Shown: positions 49,349 through 59,477 of the stretch, piece by piece
Layout: each line of letters starts with the position of its first letter
How positions within the stretch are numbered: the stretch's first letter is position 1
Assembly (NCBI GenBank): GCA_964007475.1
Contig: OZ023273.1
Coordinates: 138,419,308 to 138,483,307, forward strand
Reading direction: 5' to 3'
From: Hybos culiciformis
Lineage: Eukaryota > Arthropoda > Insecta > Diptera > Hybotidae
DNA: 64,000 nucleotides
Made by a program: the position numbers and the translations under genes
The notes under the pieces: model-generated
Databases searched by the model: none
What the model was told of the DNA's origin: nothing
Seen by the model: the letters and a program-made list of their open reading frames with translations, nothing else

Positions 49349-49436
49349 GAAGTGAAACTTCTTTAGAGGCATTGTGATTGAGAGTGAAAAAAATGTAAGT
49401 GTCAAAAACAGAACAATTATTTTCAAAAAATAAAAC

Positions 49437-49541
49437 AAAATTCAAACGATTATTGTCAAAATTCAAACGATTATTGTCAAAATTCAAACGATTATTGTCA
49501 AAATTCAAACGATTATTGTCAAAATTCAAACGATTATTGTC
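49437..49541 (+). repeat. 21-bp minisatellite inside the element, five units
   Basis: Five consecutive near-identical copies of a unit containing TTCAAACGATTATTGTCAAA. Because the unit is 21 bp the array reads as a KFKRLLS heptapeptide repeat on + and NNRLNFD on -, which explains the open frames here without implying a gene. Two units remain in the second module (50448-50490). Confidence 0.9.
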
Positions 49542-50293
49542 AAAAAAAAAGGCAAAAAAAAAGAAAAAAGAAAAAAATGTATGTGTCAGCGATGATAAAA
49601 CCGACAGCCGCTATCAACTTAATGAAGCTTATCAGCGCAATAACCTACTCTATATTAGCTCAGAATTAAAGTCGAAAATACTATTTTTTTTTCGATTGAA
49701 AGGAAAATATAATTTATTTCAAATTATTGAATAACAAATATTTCAATTATTAATTATTAGTGCTAATTTTCAAAAAGTTTTTGGAATACAAATATGTATT
49801 CTGAATAAAAAATGTTCCAATGCACCTATTTTGTAGATAATTTATTTTTTATATTAATTTTTCTTAATGTAATTTTTTTAAGTTTGTTAGTGTAATTTAT
49901 TTTTGACATTAAATTACACTAATAAAATGCAGGAGGAATATGTTTATTACATTCCATTTCAGAAGAAGTACTAATAAACATGAAATTTTTCAGGCATATT
50001 TGAAAAAGTTATTTTAGGTTAAACTTTTCGGGCAACAAAAAGAAAACGTGATTTAAGCCACGCTGCTGTTTTTTCATAGATTATTGTCGCTAATAATATA
50101 GTTGTAACCGAATTTTGTTTACGGCTTAAAATATAGTGAAATCATCTGGCAACCAGTGTTGCCATGCAGCCATAAATCTAGGCATTTTGACGGTCTATGT
50201 TTACTACGTGTCTACATTAGCGTATTTTTCCTGCATGCGATTTTGTTCTTTAAATGTATTCGTGTATCTTTATACAAAATCCAAAATCGCAGC

Positions 50294-50339
50294 AAAATAC
50301 GCATGCTGATTTTGAATAATTATTCAGCATGCGTATTTT
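50294..50339. repeat. Perfect 16-bp-arm hairpin
   Basis: AAAATACGCATGCTGA and its exact complement are separated by 14 bases, in the 184-base spacer between the two modules of the element. Confidence 0.9.
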
Positions 50340-51808
50340 TTGACATTTCTCACAAATTTTTTTTGAAGTGAAACTTCTTTAGAGGCATTGTGATTGAGAG
50401 TGAAAAAAATATAAGTGTCAAAAACAGAACAATTATTGTCAAAAAATCAAACGATTATTGTCAAAATTCAAACGATTATTGTCAAAAAAAAAGGCAAAAA
50501 AAAAAGAAAAAATTTATGTGTCAGCTGATGATAAAACCGACAGCCGCTAGCAACTTAATGAAGCTAATCAGCGCAATAACCTACTCTATATTGGCTCAGA
50601 ATTAAAGTCGAAAATACTATTTTTTTTTCGATTGAAAGGAAAATAAAATTTATTTTAAATTATTGAATAACAAATATTTCATTTATTAATTATTAGTGCT
50701 AATTTTCAAAAAGTTTTTGGAATAAAAATATGTATTCTGAATAAAAATGTTCCAATGCACCTTTTTTGTAGATAATTTATTTTTGATATTAATTTTTCTT
50801 AATGTAATTTGTAGTTTGTTAGTGTAATTTATTTTTGACATTAAATTACACTAATAAAATGCAGGAGGAATATGTTTATTACAATTCCATTTCAGAAGAA
50901 GTACTAATAAACATGAAATTTTTCAGGCATATTTGAAAAAGTTATTTTAGGTTAAACTTTTCGGGCAACAAAAAGAAAACATGATTTAAGCCACGCTGCT
51001 GTTTTTTCATACATTATTGTCGCTAATAACCGGAATTGTGTTTACAGCTTAAAATATAGTAGAAATCATCTGCAATCAGTGTTGCCATAAATCTAGCCAT
51101 TTTGAAATAATTTTATGCCACTAAACTTTTTGAGCTTAAAAAGTATTTTAGAATTTTTAAATGCTTTTATCTCTAATATGGTGTTCGCATTAGTGGAATA
51201 TGCTGTTTTCCGGAATATTTCAGGAAAATGAACTGGATTTTTCATATAAAAATATATTCCGGAATATGTATATTCCACTTTCATATTCTAGTTTGTCAGG
51301 GTTAAAATTCTATATTTATAGTTACTTTCACTCACTTTTTGAAATTTTATTATAGTTGGCAACAATTTTTTTTGTCAAATTCGAGTAAAATGAAAAAAAA
51401 AAACCAAATAAAATTGATAAAAAGTGAGATAAAAAGTCAAAATTTTCAACAACAAAAATTTTTTCTCTTTCTAAATTTTTAAGTTCCACTTCTCATCAAA
51501 TTTTGTAATGCGAACGGTAATTTGTTTTCCGGAATATAATTGGAATTTAAATTAGAATGCGAACAAGGTACAAGCAGTCGCTGGGTTTTAATTTTTTCTA
51601 AGCCGCCGAATTCCCCAAAACAAGTAATTTTAAGTCGACTGGCCGCAGCATTCGAAGGGCAAAAATCAACTAGTCGCCGTCGAAAAAATCGATCGGCGTC
51701 ATATCTTATATGCACTTGGCCATTTTAAATATTTATTTAGCCTTCCCAGAAAATACTACTTGCCATGAAGTTTCACTTCTTCCGTGTGTCCCGAGACTCA
51801 CATATATG

Positions 51809-52649
51809 TTTTTATTATTAATTAATTAATATTTAATATTTCAAATAAAATTTAGATTTTCATACTAATTTCAATGTAAATAAATATAAATCTTGTATAA
51901 TTCATTTATTGAATTTGGATTAATTGGAAATAAAAACTCAATTTGAATTAATTAAAATGAAAATTACTCATACGCAAAGGAACTACGTTCCAATCGGGTG
52001 TGCCATGACAGCTCTTGTGTTTTTTTTTTACAAATAAACATAAAAGCTGACGACAATAATTTTGTCAGTTATTATTTCATTGTTTATTTATTGCATGGAA
52101 AAAAGTTTTTCAATTATCTTTAAATATCTTTAATTATTGAAAAAGTTAAATTTTGAATGAAAATTAAAAATAATTATTTGATAATAATTCTTAAAATTTC
52201 AATATTTTTATTTTATCTTTTTGAAGTGTAAATGCGCGAAAATTATTATGTTTCAAAATCTTTAAACCTTTTATTTATATTAAGTCGCTGAACCTAAGTC
52301 TTTTTATTTGACAATTTGTACTCTATACGAATTAGGTCTGTTCGATTATTTTCTAGATGTCTCATTAAAAAAAATTAATCAGTCTGTGTAAAATTATATT
52401 TGCTGTCTGTTTGATAACGACTTTTAAGGAAAATATGGAATTATGAGTGAATGTATTGTATTTCAAAACATTAAAAATAAACATGGGCATAACAATCATA
52501 TCAGACATTAATTGCTCAATTATATAGATAACCTCCATAAGTAAATTATTCAAACCGAGAACGTAACATGGAAGACATTATATACTGAATACTATTAATA
52601 TACATAGGCATAATTATATAATAATTTAATATATATATTATTTTTTCAG
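51809..52649. other. AT-rich stretch
   Basis: The first ~90 bases are the right half of the interrupted duplication. The rest holds no exon I can support, so the signal-peptide exon expected for the following Ly6-like gene was not found. Confidence 0.4.
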
Positions 52650-53383
52650 CACATTCAATTCAATGCTACCTCTGTGAATCATCAGACAAAAAGCAGTTGT
52701 GGCCCAGATTTTAAAGCAGAAGATGCATTTAAAGTTAATTGTTCTGTAATAACACCACCACGTTATACTTTACATTTAAATTGTAATAATTTGTCAGCCA
52801 CCGGCTGTTCTAAATCTGTTACTGAAGGCAAAAAAATAATTCAATATTATTGATATTAAGCACGGATATATAAACAGGATTGTTGACTTCTGAACAAATT
52901 TTATTAAAAAAAGGTTCCTAAAAAGTATCCGTAGTTTCAATCACCACCGTTAGGAATAAGCGACCGATACGAAACTGTAGAATCCCATATTCAAGTTAAT
53001 ACTTTTAGCCGAAATGACCGACGAGCCGCAGAATAATCCCTTATTCAAGTTAATAATTTTAGTTTATGAAATAATTATTCTTTTAGTACTATAAAATAAT
53101 TATTCTAAAAGAAAAACATAATAATTAATTATAAAATAAAAGTCTTTAACCAAAGAAAGAATATTATTTTACAAGCTTGTTAATTTGGAAGCTCGCTGGT
53201 TTTGCTTAAAATTAATAATTAAAATCAAAAAAATTGTGTATGAGTCAAACATCCTGTTTGTATATCCGTGATGTTAAGTATATAATTTATTAATTATTTT
53301 AATTTCAAAATAAATATTCAATTTCAGCTATGGGAAATAAAGTAGTTAAAAGAGGATGTAACTTTGGTGATCCAAAGGACAAG
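52650..53383 (+). pseudogene. Second Ly6/three-finger gene, frameshifted and incomplete
   Basis: Exon-like 52650-52827 starts after TTTTTTCAG and reads HSIQCYLCESSDKK, the classic LxCYxC opening of an insect Ly6 domain. After an AAAAA run near 52692 the frame is lost by one base, and the next frame continues with SSCGPDFKAEDAFKVNCS, then LNCNNLSATGCSKSVTE. Exon 53328-53383 follows, with VVKRGCNFGD, matching the V-RGC block of Ly6 proteins of the insect CG9336-like type. The junction would use a GC donor (GAAG|GCAAAA) with acceptor TTTCAG. A further 18-base piece after TTCTTAG at 53830 ends at a GTAAGT donor, but no exon with the closing CxxDxCN motif or signal peptide was found. The frameshift is either a real mutation or a homopolymer assembly error. 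Confidence 0.6.
52861..53270. mobile_element. Inverted-repeat MITE in the Ly6 intron, 410 bp
   Basis: The ends CACGGATATA..AAACAGGAT and their complement are inverted repeats of about 27 bp. ATATTAAG (52853-52860) and ATGTTAAG (53271-53278) are an 8-bp target duplication with one mismatch. The interior holds two related AGAAT..CATATTCAAGTTAATA-type repeats. The superfamily is uncertain (8-bp duplication fits hAT or P). Confidence 0.75.
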
Positions 53384-54377
53384 GTAAGTTTGTGAATAAC
53401 ATTATTTCATTTTCATCAGTTCATGTTAACATAAATTTGCTTGAAAACTAAATATTATAATTATAACAATGCTTTTTAGTTTATGAAATTGAAATAAATG
53501 CTTATCGTTTTATTACTACTATTATATACTTACCAATACTTCAAATGAGATAAATATATTTTCATTATAAATGTGTCTATAATTACTGCACTTAACACTA
53601 ATTCGATCTTTATATACGTGTATACATGTATTATGCTATTTATAAAATACATAGTTTTAAATTATTCAAACATCAATGACTTCAAAAATATAGTTTTTAT
53701 AAAACAATGGTGATCGATTTTCATTAACACACACAAGTGAAGGAAAAATAGAAAAATAATTAATTCTTTGAATATTTTCTAAAAAAAAATACATATGTTT
53801 TTTTTTGTTTTTCTTTATTTTTTCTTAGGCGTCATCAAAAGAAGGAGTAAGTTAGTACAGTATGTTTAATGAAAATCGATCTCAAATATAGTAGCCGTAA
53901 ATATATAATTAAATAAAATTTTATTTAACTCTTAATCATTAAAATGTTAAAATGCTTTATATTCATTTAAGTAAATTAAATAACTCACAAAAAAAAAACT
54001 CAGTATGTATTTCCAACAAAAAATGTAGATTAAAACAACAAATATTCTGTTCGAATAGCGCCAACAGAAATATTTGTTTTAAAGACAAATTATTTATGTT
54101 AAAATCGCTTTCAAAATATTATGTTAATGTAATAAGATATTTCGTTATGATAGAAAAAAACTTTTGTCAGATTAACGATATTATAGTGTTAAATTTACGA
54201 ATAATTTGTATCTTTACAAAAACAAAGTTCGTTATACCCCAAAACCAAAAACCTTTCAAATTCATCAGCAAAAACACCGCAAATACAAAAAAAAAAAAAT
54301 TACTAGACTAAATTTTTTATTTTATTTATTTAATTTTTTATTTATTTATTTTTTTATTTATTTATTTATTTTTTTTG
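53384..54377. other. AT-rich stretch after the Ly6 fragment
   Basis: An open frame at 53952-54311 is Lys/Asn/Ile-rich with a few Cys (CISNKKC, FCSNS) but does not align to the missing Ly6 end, so I do not call it a gene. A (TTTA)n run covers about 54324-54373. Confidence 0.4.
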
Positions 54378-54430
54378 AAGTTAATACTTCTTTAGCGGCG
54401 TTGTATGATATAATTGAGTTATTCTGTAGA
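54378..54430 (+). repeat. Fragment of the GAAGT-type terminus
   Basis: GAAGTTAATACTTC followed by TTTAGCGGCGTTG, preceded by a T-run, resembles the end GAAGTGAAACTTC-TTTAGAGGCATTG of the unclassified element. This is probably another diverged member whose far end I cannot place. Confidence 0.5.
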
Positions 54431-54637
54431 GGGTAAAAATTTATTTTCGGAGACTCATTCGATTTCGAAACGACATGGTTTTTTGACGTTTCAATACTCA
54501 AAAAATGATTCCACTCAATAATCATTTTTGTCATTTATAAAAACAAAATAATTTGGCGCGAAAAATTTAAATTCAAACTATTTTTTAAAAATCTTTCGTT
54601 TACAAATTATTTAAAATTCAAATTTTTTTTGTCATAA

Positions 54638-55213
54638 TAGGTAGCTCTGATGAAATAAAGATTATCTGACCAAAAATTTTGGGTACGGAGCTACATTAGG
54701 GTTGTCCCGGCTCAAAATTTACAAAAATTTTCATTTTCAAAATAGGTAGCTTCGGTCAAATAAAGATTACCTGACCAAAAACTTTGTCTAGAGAGCTGTG
54801 GTTAAAGTTGTCCCGGCTCAAAATTTATAAAAAAAAAAAAATTGAAAATAGGTAGCTCTGGTGAAATAAAGATTAGCTGACCAACAATTTTGGGTAGGGA
54901 GCTACGGTCCCGGCTCGTCCAGGCTCAAAATTTACAAAAAAAAAAATGTTTTCAAAGGTAGCTTCGGTGAAATAAAGACTATCTGACCAAAAATTTTGGG
55001 TACGTAGCTACGGTTAGGGTTGTCCCGGCTCAAAATTTACAAAAAAATTTTTTTCAAAATACGTAGCTTCGGTCAAATAAAGATTACCTGACCAAAAATT
55101 TTGGCTAGGGAGCTGCGGTTAATGTTGTCCCGGCTCAAAATTTATAAAAAAAAAAAAATTTTGAAAATAGGTAGCTCTGGTGAAATAAAGATTAGCTGAC
55201 CAACAATTTTGCC
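54638..55213 (+). repeat. ~106-bp satellite, six units in a three-unit higher-order pattern
   Basis: Units start near 54638, 54747, 54846, 54953, 55059 and 55166, each with TAGCT(C/T)..GAAATAAAGATTA, CTGACCAAAAATTTT and TTGTCCCGGCTCAAAATTTA. Units 1 and 4 share TATCTGACC and GGTAC, units 2 and 5 share TACCTGACC and GAGCTG, units 3 and 6 share TAGCTGACCAACAATTTTG, giving a repeat period of about 318 bp. Unit 6 is cut off at about 55213, where gypsy-type coding sequence begins. Confidence 0.85.
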
Positions 55214-55650
55214 TCCTGGTTTTGATACAATTACGATAGGGGACGCATATTTGCTACACTTTACAGGTACTAAAATTCCTGACTCACATAAGGTATTTAG
55301 CTCTGCTTCTACCTTGTTTCTCAATTTATAAGGGACCGAATATGCTTTGTGAAAAATAGGTGGTGTATCTGATTTTAAAATTACTTCAGCCTTAAATCCT
55401 TTAATGCTATGATTTGGATCTGTTTTTAGTAAATTTGAATATTTTTCACTTATCATTTCTAATATCTGTGATTTTGACTGATATTTTGTATTTTTTCTTC
55501 ATTTAATTCAATTTTATTTATAATATTTTTCCAATTTGGAAATAACAAATCCAACCCGGACCGACCTAATAAGGGTTTTAAATTTTTTTTGTTCTAATCA
55601 CTATAAATTCAAGTGAGACAATTGATTTTGTTTCGGAAAGCCTACCGACT
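55214..55650 (-). pseudogene. Older gypsy-type element, reverse-transcriptase side (left of insertion)
   Basis: Minus-strand frame 55456-55214 encodes the start of a Ty3/gypsy reverse transcriptase of the K02A2.6-like kind: PPIFHKAYSVPYKLRNKVE, LCESGILVPVKCSKYASPIV and a following KPGGK. Upstream on the same strand (towards 55560) a PLLGRSGLDLL segment fits the linker between protease and RT. The domain ends abruptly at the satellite, and the other side is separated from its protease by the LTR element at 55651-60852. Confidence 0.75.
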
Positions 55651-55863
55651 TGTTTTAATAAAACTACTTCTCAGGTAGATTATTATAGTAAAACTGATTT
55701 TATTATCATTCTAATTGGTTATATATTAACAATAATTATTAACCTAATTCGGAGAATATATATGTATACTGAGAGATACATATATATTAAGAGAATATGT
55801 ATAGCCATGTACTTAGAGTTTATATACTATTAAATTCTCTTAGCTAAGTACATAACTATAACA
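55651..55863 (-). repeat. 3' LTR of the gypsy-type element
   Basis: On the plus strand it runs from TGTTTTAATAAAACTACTTC to CATAACTATAACA. It is the same as 60639-60852 apart from about five differences, including one T in the run near 55708. Confidence 0.93.
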
Positions 55864-55877
55864 TCTTTCTTTTTTTT
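55864..55877 (-). promoter_or_regulatory. Polypurine tract
   Basis: On the minus strand AAAAAAAAGAAAGA lies immediately upstream of the 3' LTR, the expected place for plus-strand DNA priming in an LTR element. Confidence 0.7.
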
Positions 55878-56227
55878 ATAAAAATAAATAAGATATTCAA
55901 ATTTTACAATTTAATTTTTTTTTTCATTTAACTTCATTACAAAATTTGGACATCTATATCATTTTTCAAATGTTAAAATATTTTTCATATATATACATAA
56001 GTTCATTTTATTTTGTTCTATTTTAACATAATTCATTTTATTTAATTCATTAGAACATATTTTTGAATCTTAAAGATACTTTATTTAATTTTATATTTAA
56101 AGAAAATATTACTTAAACATACTTCAAATATTTGTTAAATAATCATTATTATCTTTCTTTTTAGTTTATTTTTTATTTTTTTTTTTCAAATTTTCTTAAC
56201 TTAAACGACAATTGTCACTAGCAATAA

Positions 56228-56614
56228 TTAAGGATTATATCTATCTGGAGGTTTTATTAATCTTCCAGAACGAGTTGTTGGTGTTAAATTTTCAACCCTT
56301 TGCGAATTTTCTTTATGAATTGGTAAACTCGAACTAGCTAAATTTTTATTTAAGATAGCATTATTCTCTTCAGAATTATTCGAATTTTTATTATTTCTTG
56401 AATTTTTATTATTTGTAGAATCTAATAATTGTTGTCTATTACGACGATAAATCTTATCATTTTCACTAATTACATTATAAGATCTAGGTTCATTACATTT
56501 ATTTTTAATAATACCTGGAAACCAATTAGACTTAGGGAATTTTTGATAATAAACCCTATCACCTGTTTCAAAATCACTTAGTGATTTAGTAGATTTATTA
56601 TAATACTCAGACAT
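56228..56614 (-). pseudogene. Integrase C-terminal tail of the gypsy-type element
   Basis: A basic, Asn-rich tail of 128 codons. GDRVYYQKFPKSNWFPGIIK is the chromo/GPY-like barrel region (with W-x-PG), followed by low-complexity NNKNS and ending SGRLIKPPDRYNP, a motif common at pol ends. It is in another frame from the catalytic core because of the 13-bp duplication near 56805-56825 and a shift near 56690. Confidence 0.8.
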
Positions 56615-56822
56615 TTTCTTTTTATTATCATTAATGTATTTTGCATTTTTTCTGAATCTATTATAATTGGTTTCTGATTTTTTTTTTGCATGGAATTTTC
56701 GTTCTTAATTTCCTATTCATTAATAATTCCGATGGAGAGTAAGAAGAAGAGTTTGCCGTTGTTCTATAATGAAGTAAAGCTATATACGGATCACTATTAT
56801 CCTTAACTATTATCCTTAACTA

Positions 56823-57387
56823 TTATCCAATTTTCTTGATTGTTTGAACAGCTCTTTCAGCTAATCCATTAGATCTAGGTAAATAAGGACTAGAGGTTAT
56901 ATGTTCTATATCCCAATCATGACAAAACATTTTGAACTCGTTTGACGGAAAAGGTGGACCATTGTCACTAATTATTATTTTAGGAATACCAAAGCGAGCA
57001 AATATAGATTTTAACTCAGCTATTAGCATATTATTAGAATATCCATGTCTTAGAAGTGCTACTTCAAAAAATTTTGAATAATAATCTACAACTATTAAAT
57101 AAATTTTCTTTTGAAATTCGAAAAAATCTATCCCACGGTAAAAAAAATTTATACCACGGTATTTCAATTACCTCATGCGGCATTAAAGGTTCTTTTGGGT
57201 TAGAATTTTTAAATTGTATACAAGTTTCACAATTATCTACTAGATTTTTAATATCAGAATTGATATTTGGCCAATAAACTAAACTTCTGGCTAAATTAAT
57301 ACATCTTTCTGAACCCATATGTCCTTCATGTATTAATTTTAATGTTTCCGAGCGCATACTTTTAGGAATAATTACTCTATTAGACAT
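56823..57387 (-). pseudogene. Integrase zinc-binding and catalytic core, frameshifted
   Basis: Frame 57387-57064 carries an HHCC zinc-binding domain (HEGHMG..CINLARSLVYWP..CETC). After a frameshift in the T-rich stretch near 57140, frame 57167-56823 carries the DDE core with VVDYYSKF, ISDNGPPF and a final Glu in NGLAERAVQTIK. In the window the catalytic Asp, Asp, Glu are all present, but no single reading frame joins the two domains. Confidence 0.85.
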
Positions 57388-57489
57388 AAATACTACATTA
57401 TCAATAACACTTATATCGTTTCTAACTTTAAAATATGGACCTAACGTTGAATCTGTTTTATTTTTATGTTCAGGCCACCCTTTTTTATA

Positions 57490-58134
57490 TTAATCAATTA
57501 ATTTACAGAGTACATTATCATTTATCGTTTCAGATTTAATTTTCTCTAATTTATTTTCACTAATTGATAAACTAGATATTATCAAATTACATTGTATTTC
57601 TAAATCCTTATCAAATTCCGTTAATGTTTCATCCGGTAAAGGAGCTCTAGATAGTGTATCTGCTACGTACATTTCTTTACCTGGTTTAAAAATTATATCG
57701 AAATCATAAGCTTGCAGACGAAGCATAAATCTTTGAAGCCTAGGAGGTACTTTAAATAAAGGTTTCTGAAATATCGAAATAAGTGGCTTGTGATCAGTTT
57801 GCACTGAAAATTTTTTACCATACAAATATTGATGGAAACGTGTACATCCAAAAAGAATTGCAAACAATTCTTTTTCGATCTGTACATAATTTTGCTGGTA
57901 ATTTGTGAGAGTAGCTGATGCATATGCAATTGGTTTCACATCGTGAGAAATTACAGCTCCTATTGCATGTTTTGAGGCATCAACCGACAATATTATTTCT
58001 TTATTCGTATCATAATACGTTAAAATTGGAATTTCAGAAATTAATTTCTTTAATTTTAAAAATTCTTTTTCATGAATTTCTGACCAATGCCAAGCAATAT
58101 CTTTTTTAATTAATTCACGTAAATTTTTATTTTC
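57490..58134 (-). pseudogene. RNase H domain of the gypsy-type element
   Basis: Frame 57990-57490 reads SVDASKHAIGAVISH, IEKELFAILFG, QTDHKPLISIF and VADTLSRAP, the D-E-D-D-bearing RNase HI pattern of Ty3/gypsy pol. A one-base frame change near 58134-58125 separates it from RT, and an in-frame stop at 57490 separates it from integrase. Confidence 0.88.
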
Positions 58135-59477
58135 TATATAGATATATTGCTAACAAATGAACTTAAATAATTGATCATGCCTAAAAAACTTTGCAGTTGC
58201 TTTACATTTTCTGGACGTGGCATTCTGCAAATAGCATCGATTTTATTTTTATCAGGACTAACTCCGTGTTCATTAAATACATGTCCAACAAATTTTATTT
58301 CTTTTGCACAAAATACTGATTTACTTTTGTTAAATTTCAAACCGATTTCTTTTGCTTTATTTAATACTTCGACTAAAATTTTATTATGTTCTTTTCCCGA
58401 ATCAGCAAATATTAAAAAGTCATCAATATAAATAATAACATTTTCAATATGTGCAAAATGTTTAACCATTTCTGCATGAAAAATTTCAGGGGCTGCGTTT
58501 GTACCAAATGGTAAACGTAAAAATTTATATCTCCCAAATGGAGTATTAAAAGTACATAATTTCGATGATTCATCGTCTAACTGAATCATCCAAAAACCGG
58601 AATTAGCATCTAATTTGCTAAAAAATTTTGAACCATTTAATTTTGATTTAATTTCTTCAACCGTAGGTAGAGGATAATGCTGTCTTAAAATTGCTTTATT
58701 TAAGTGCCTAGGATCTAAACATAATCTTATACTACCTGCACTTTTTCTAACAATAACTATCGAGCTTACCCATTCAGTTGGTTCAAGAACTTGTTCAATT
58801 ACTTTTAGTTCTATCACTCGATCAATCTCGTTTTTCAATTCGTTGTGCAAGTTAAAAGCTATTCTTCTCGGCGGTTCAATAACTGGTTTAATATTCTTAT
58901 TAATTACTAAGTGACATTTCTCGTTCAAGCATCCTAAACCTTTAAACAATTCTTCATAATTACGTACAATATTGTAAATGCTATTTAGTAATTTATCATT
59001 AAAATTTTTTTTATTAGTAATCAAATTTATATTATTGGTATTTATAATGTTCATCAATTTTAAAGATTCAAGACCTAAAATTGTCTTGCAATTTAAATTC
59101 AAAATAAAAAAATCCAAATCATAATTTTTTTCATTATAATTACAATTTACACTATACGTACCAATAATATTTAAATTTTCACCTGAAAAAGTACTTATTT
59201 TATTATTAGTAGGTTTAATAAATTTTTTATTTAAATTTAAAAATTCAAAATTGTTAATAGATAATACATTACATTCTGCTCCTGTATCAACTTGTGCCTT
59301 TAATATGTCACCATTAATGTTTAATTTTACTAACCATAATTTTTCTTCATTTCTTGAGCTAGACATAGTTGCCAAAAATAAATATTGACTACCATCTACT
59401 TCATTTGATTGCTGTTGTTGACCAATATTGTTTACCAACTTATTATTGTCATCAACATTTTTTCTTTTTCTACACAT
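58134..59477 (-). pseudogene. Aspartic protease and reverse transcriptase of the gypsy-type element
   Basis: A continuous 447-codon segment. An aspartic protease motif AQVDTGAECNVL lies near residue 68. RT follows with IRLCLDPRHLNKAI, FSKLDANSGFWMIQLD, LPFGTNAAPEIF and the catalytic YIDD at IIYIDDFLIFAD. RT continues to LGMINYLSSFV before the frame is lost. The first residues MCRKRK follow the last gag zinc-knuckle Cys in the same frame, so the displayed Met is internal, not a pol start. Confidence 0.9.

Larger units (their letters stand above)
49349..51808 (+). mobile_element. Unclassified interspersed element, copy 2, with partial internal duplication
   Basis: It begins GAAGTGAAACTTC followed by TTTAGAGGC and ends CCCGAGACTCACATATATG. 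The same 5' module starts again at 50364, so the element contains a truncated module (49349-50180) followed by a near-complete one (50364-51808). The latter is the inverted counterpart of 14803-16523. The flanks together match an uninterrupted copy at 48884-49048, which defines both insertion points inside a T-run (six Ts left, five Ts right; one T-run in the empty site). Embedded frames at 51093-51284 (-) and 51540-51728 (+) are almost identical to those in copy 1. No polymerase or transposase domain was recognised. Confidence 0.75.

Noticed and set aside
53952..54311. 119-codon frame with Cys residues as a possible end of the second Ly6 gene
   Set aside because: It lacks the CxxDxCN pattern and a splice acceptor in frame. 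Its composition is AT-driven Lys/Asn/Ile.
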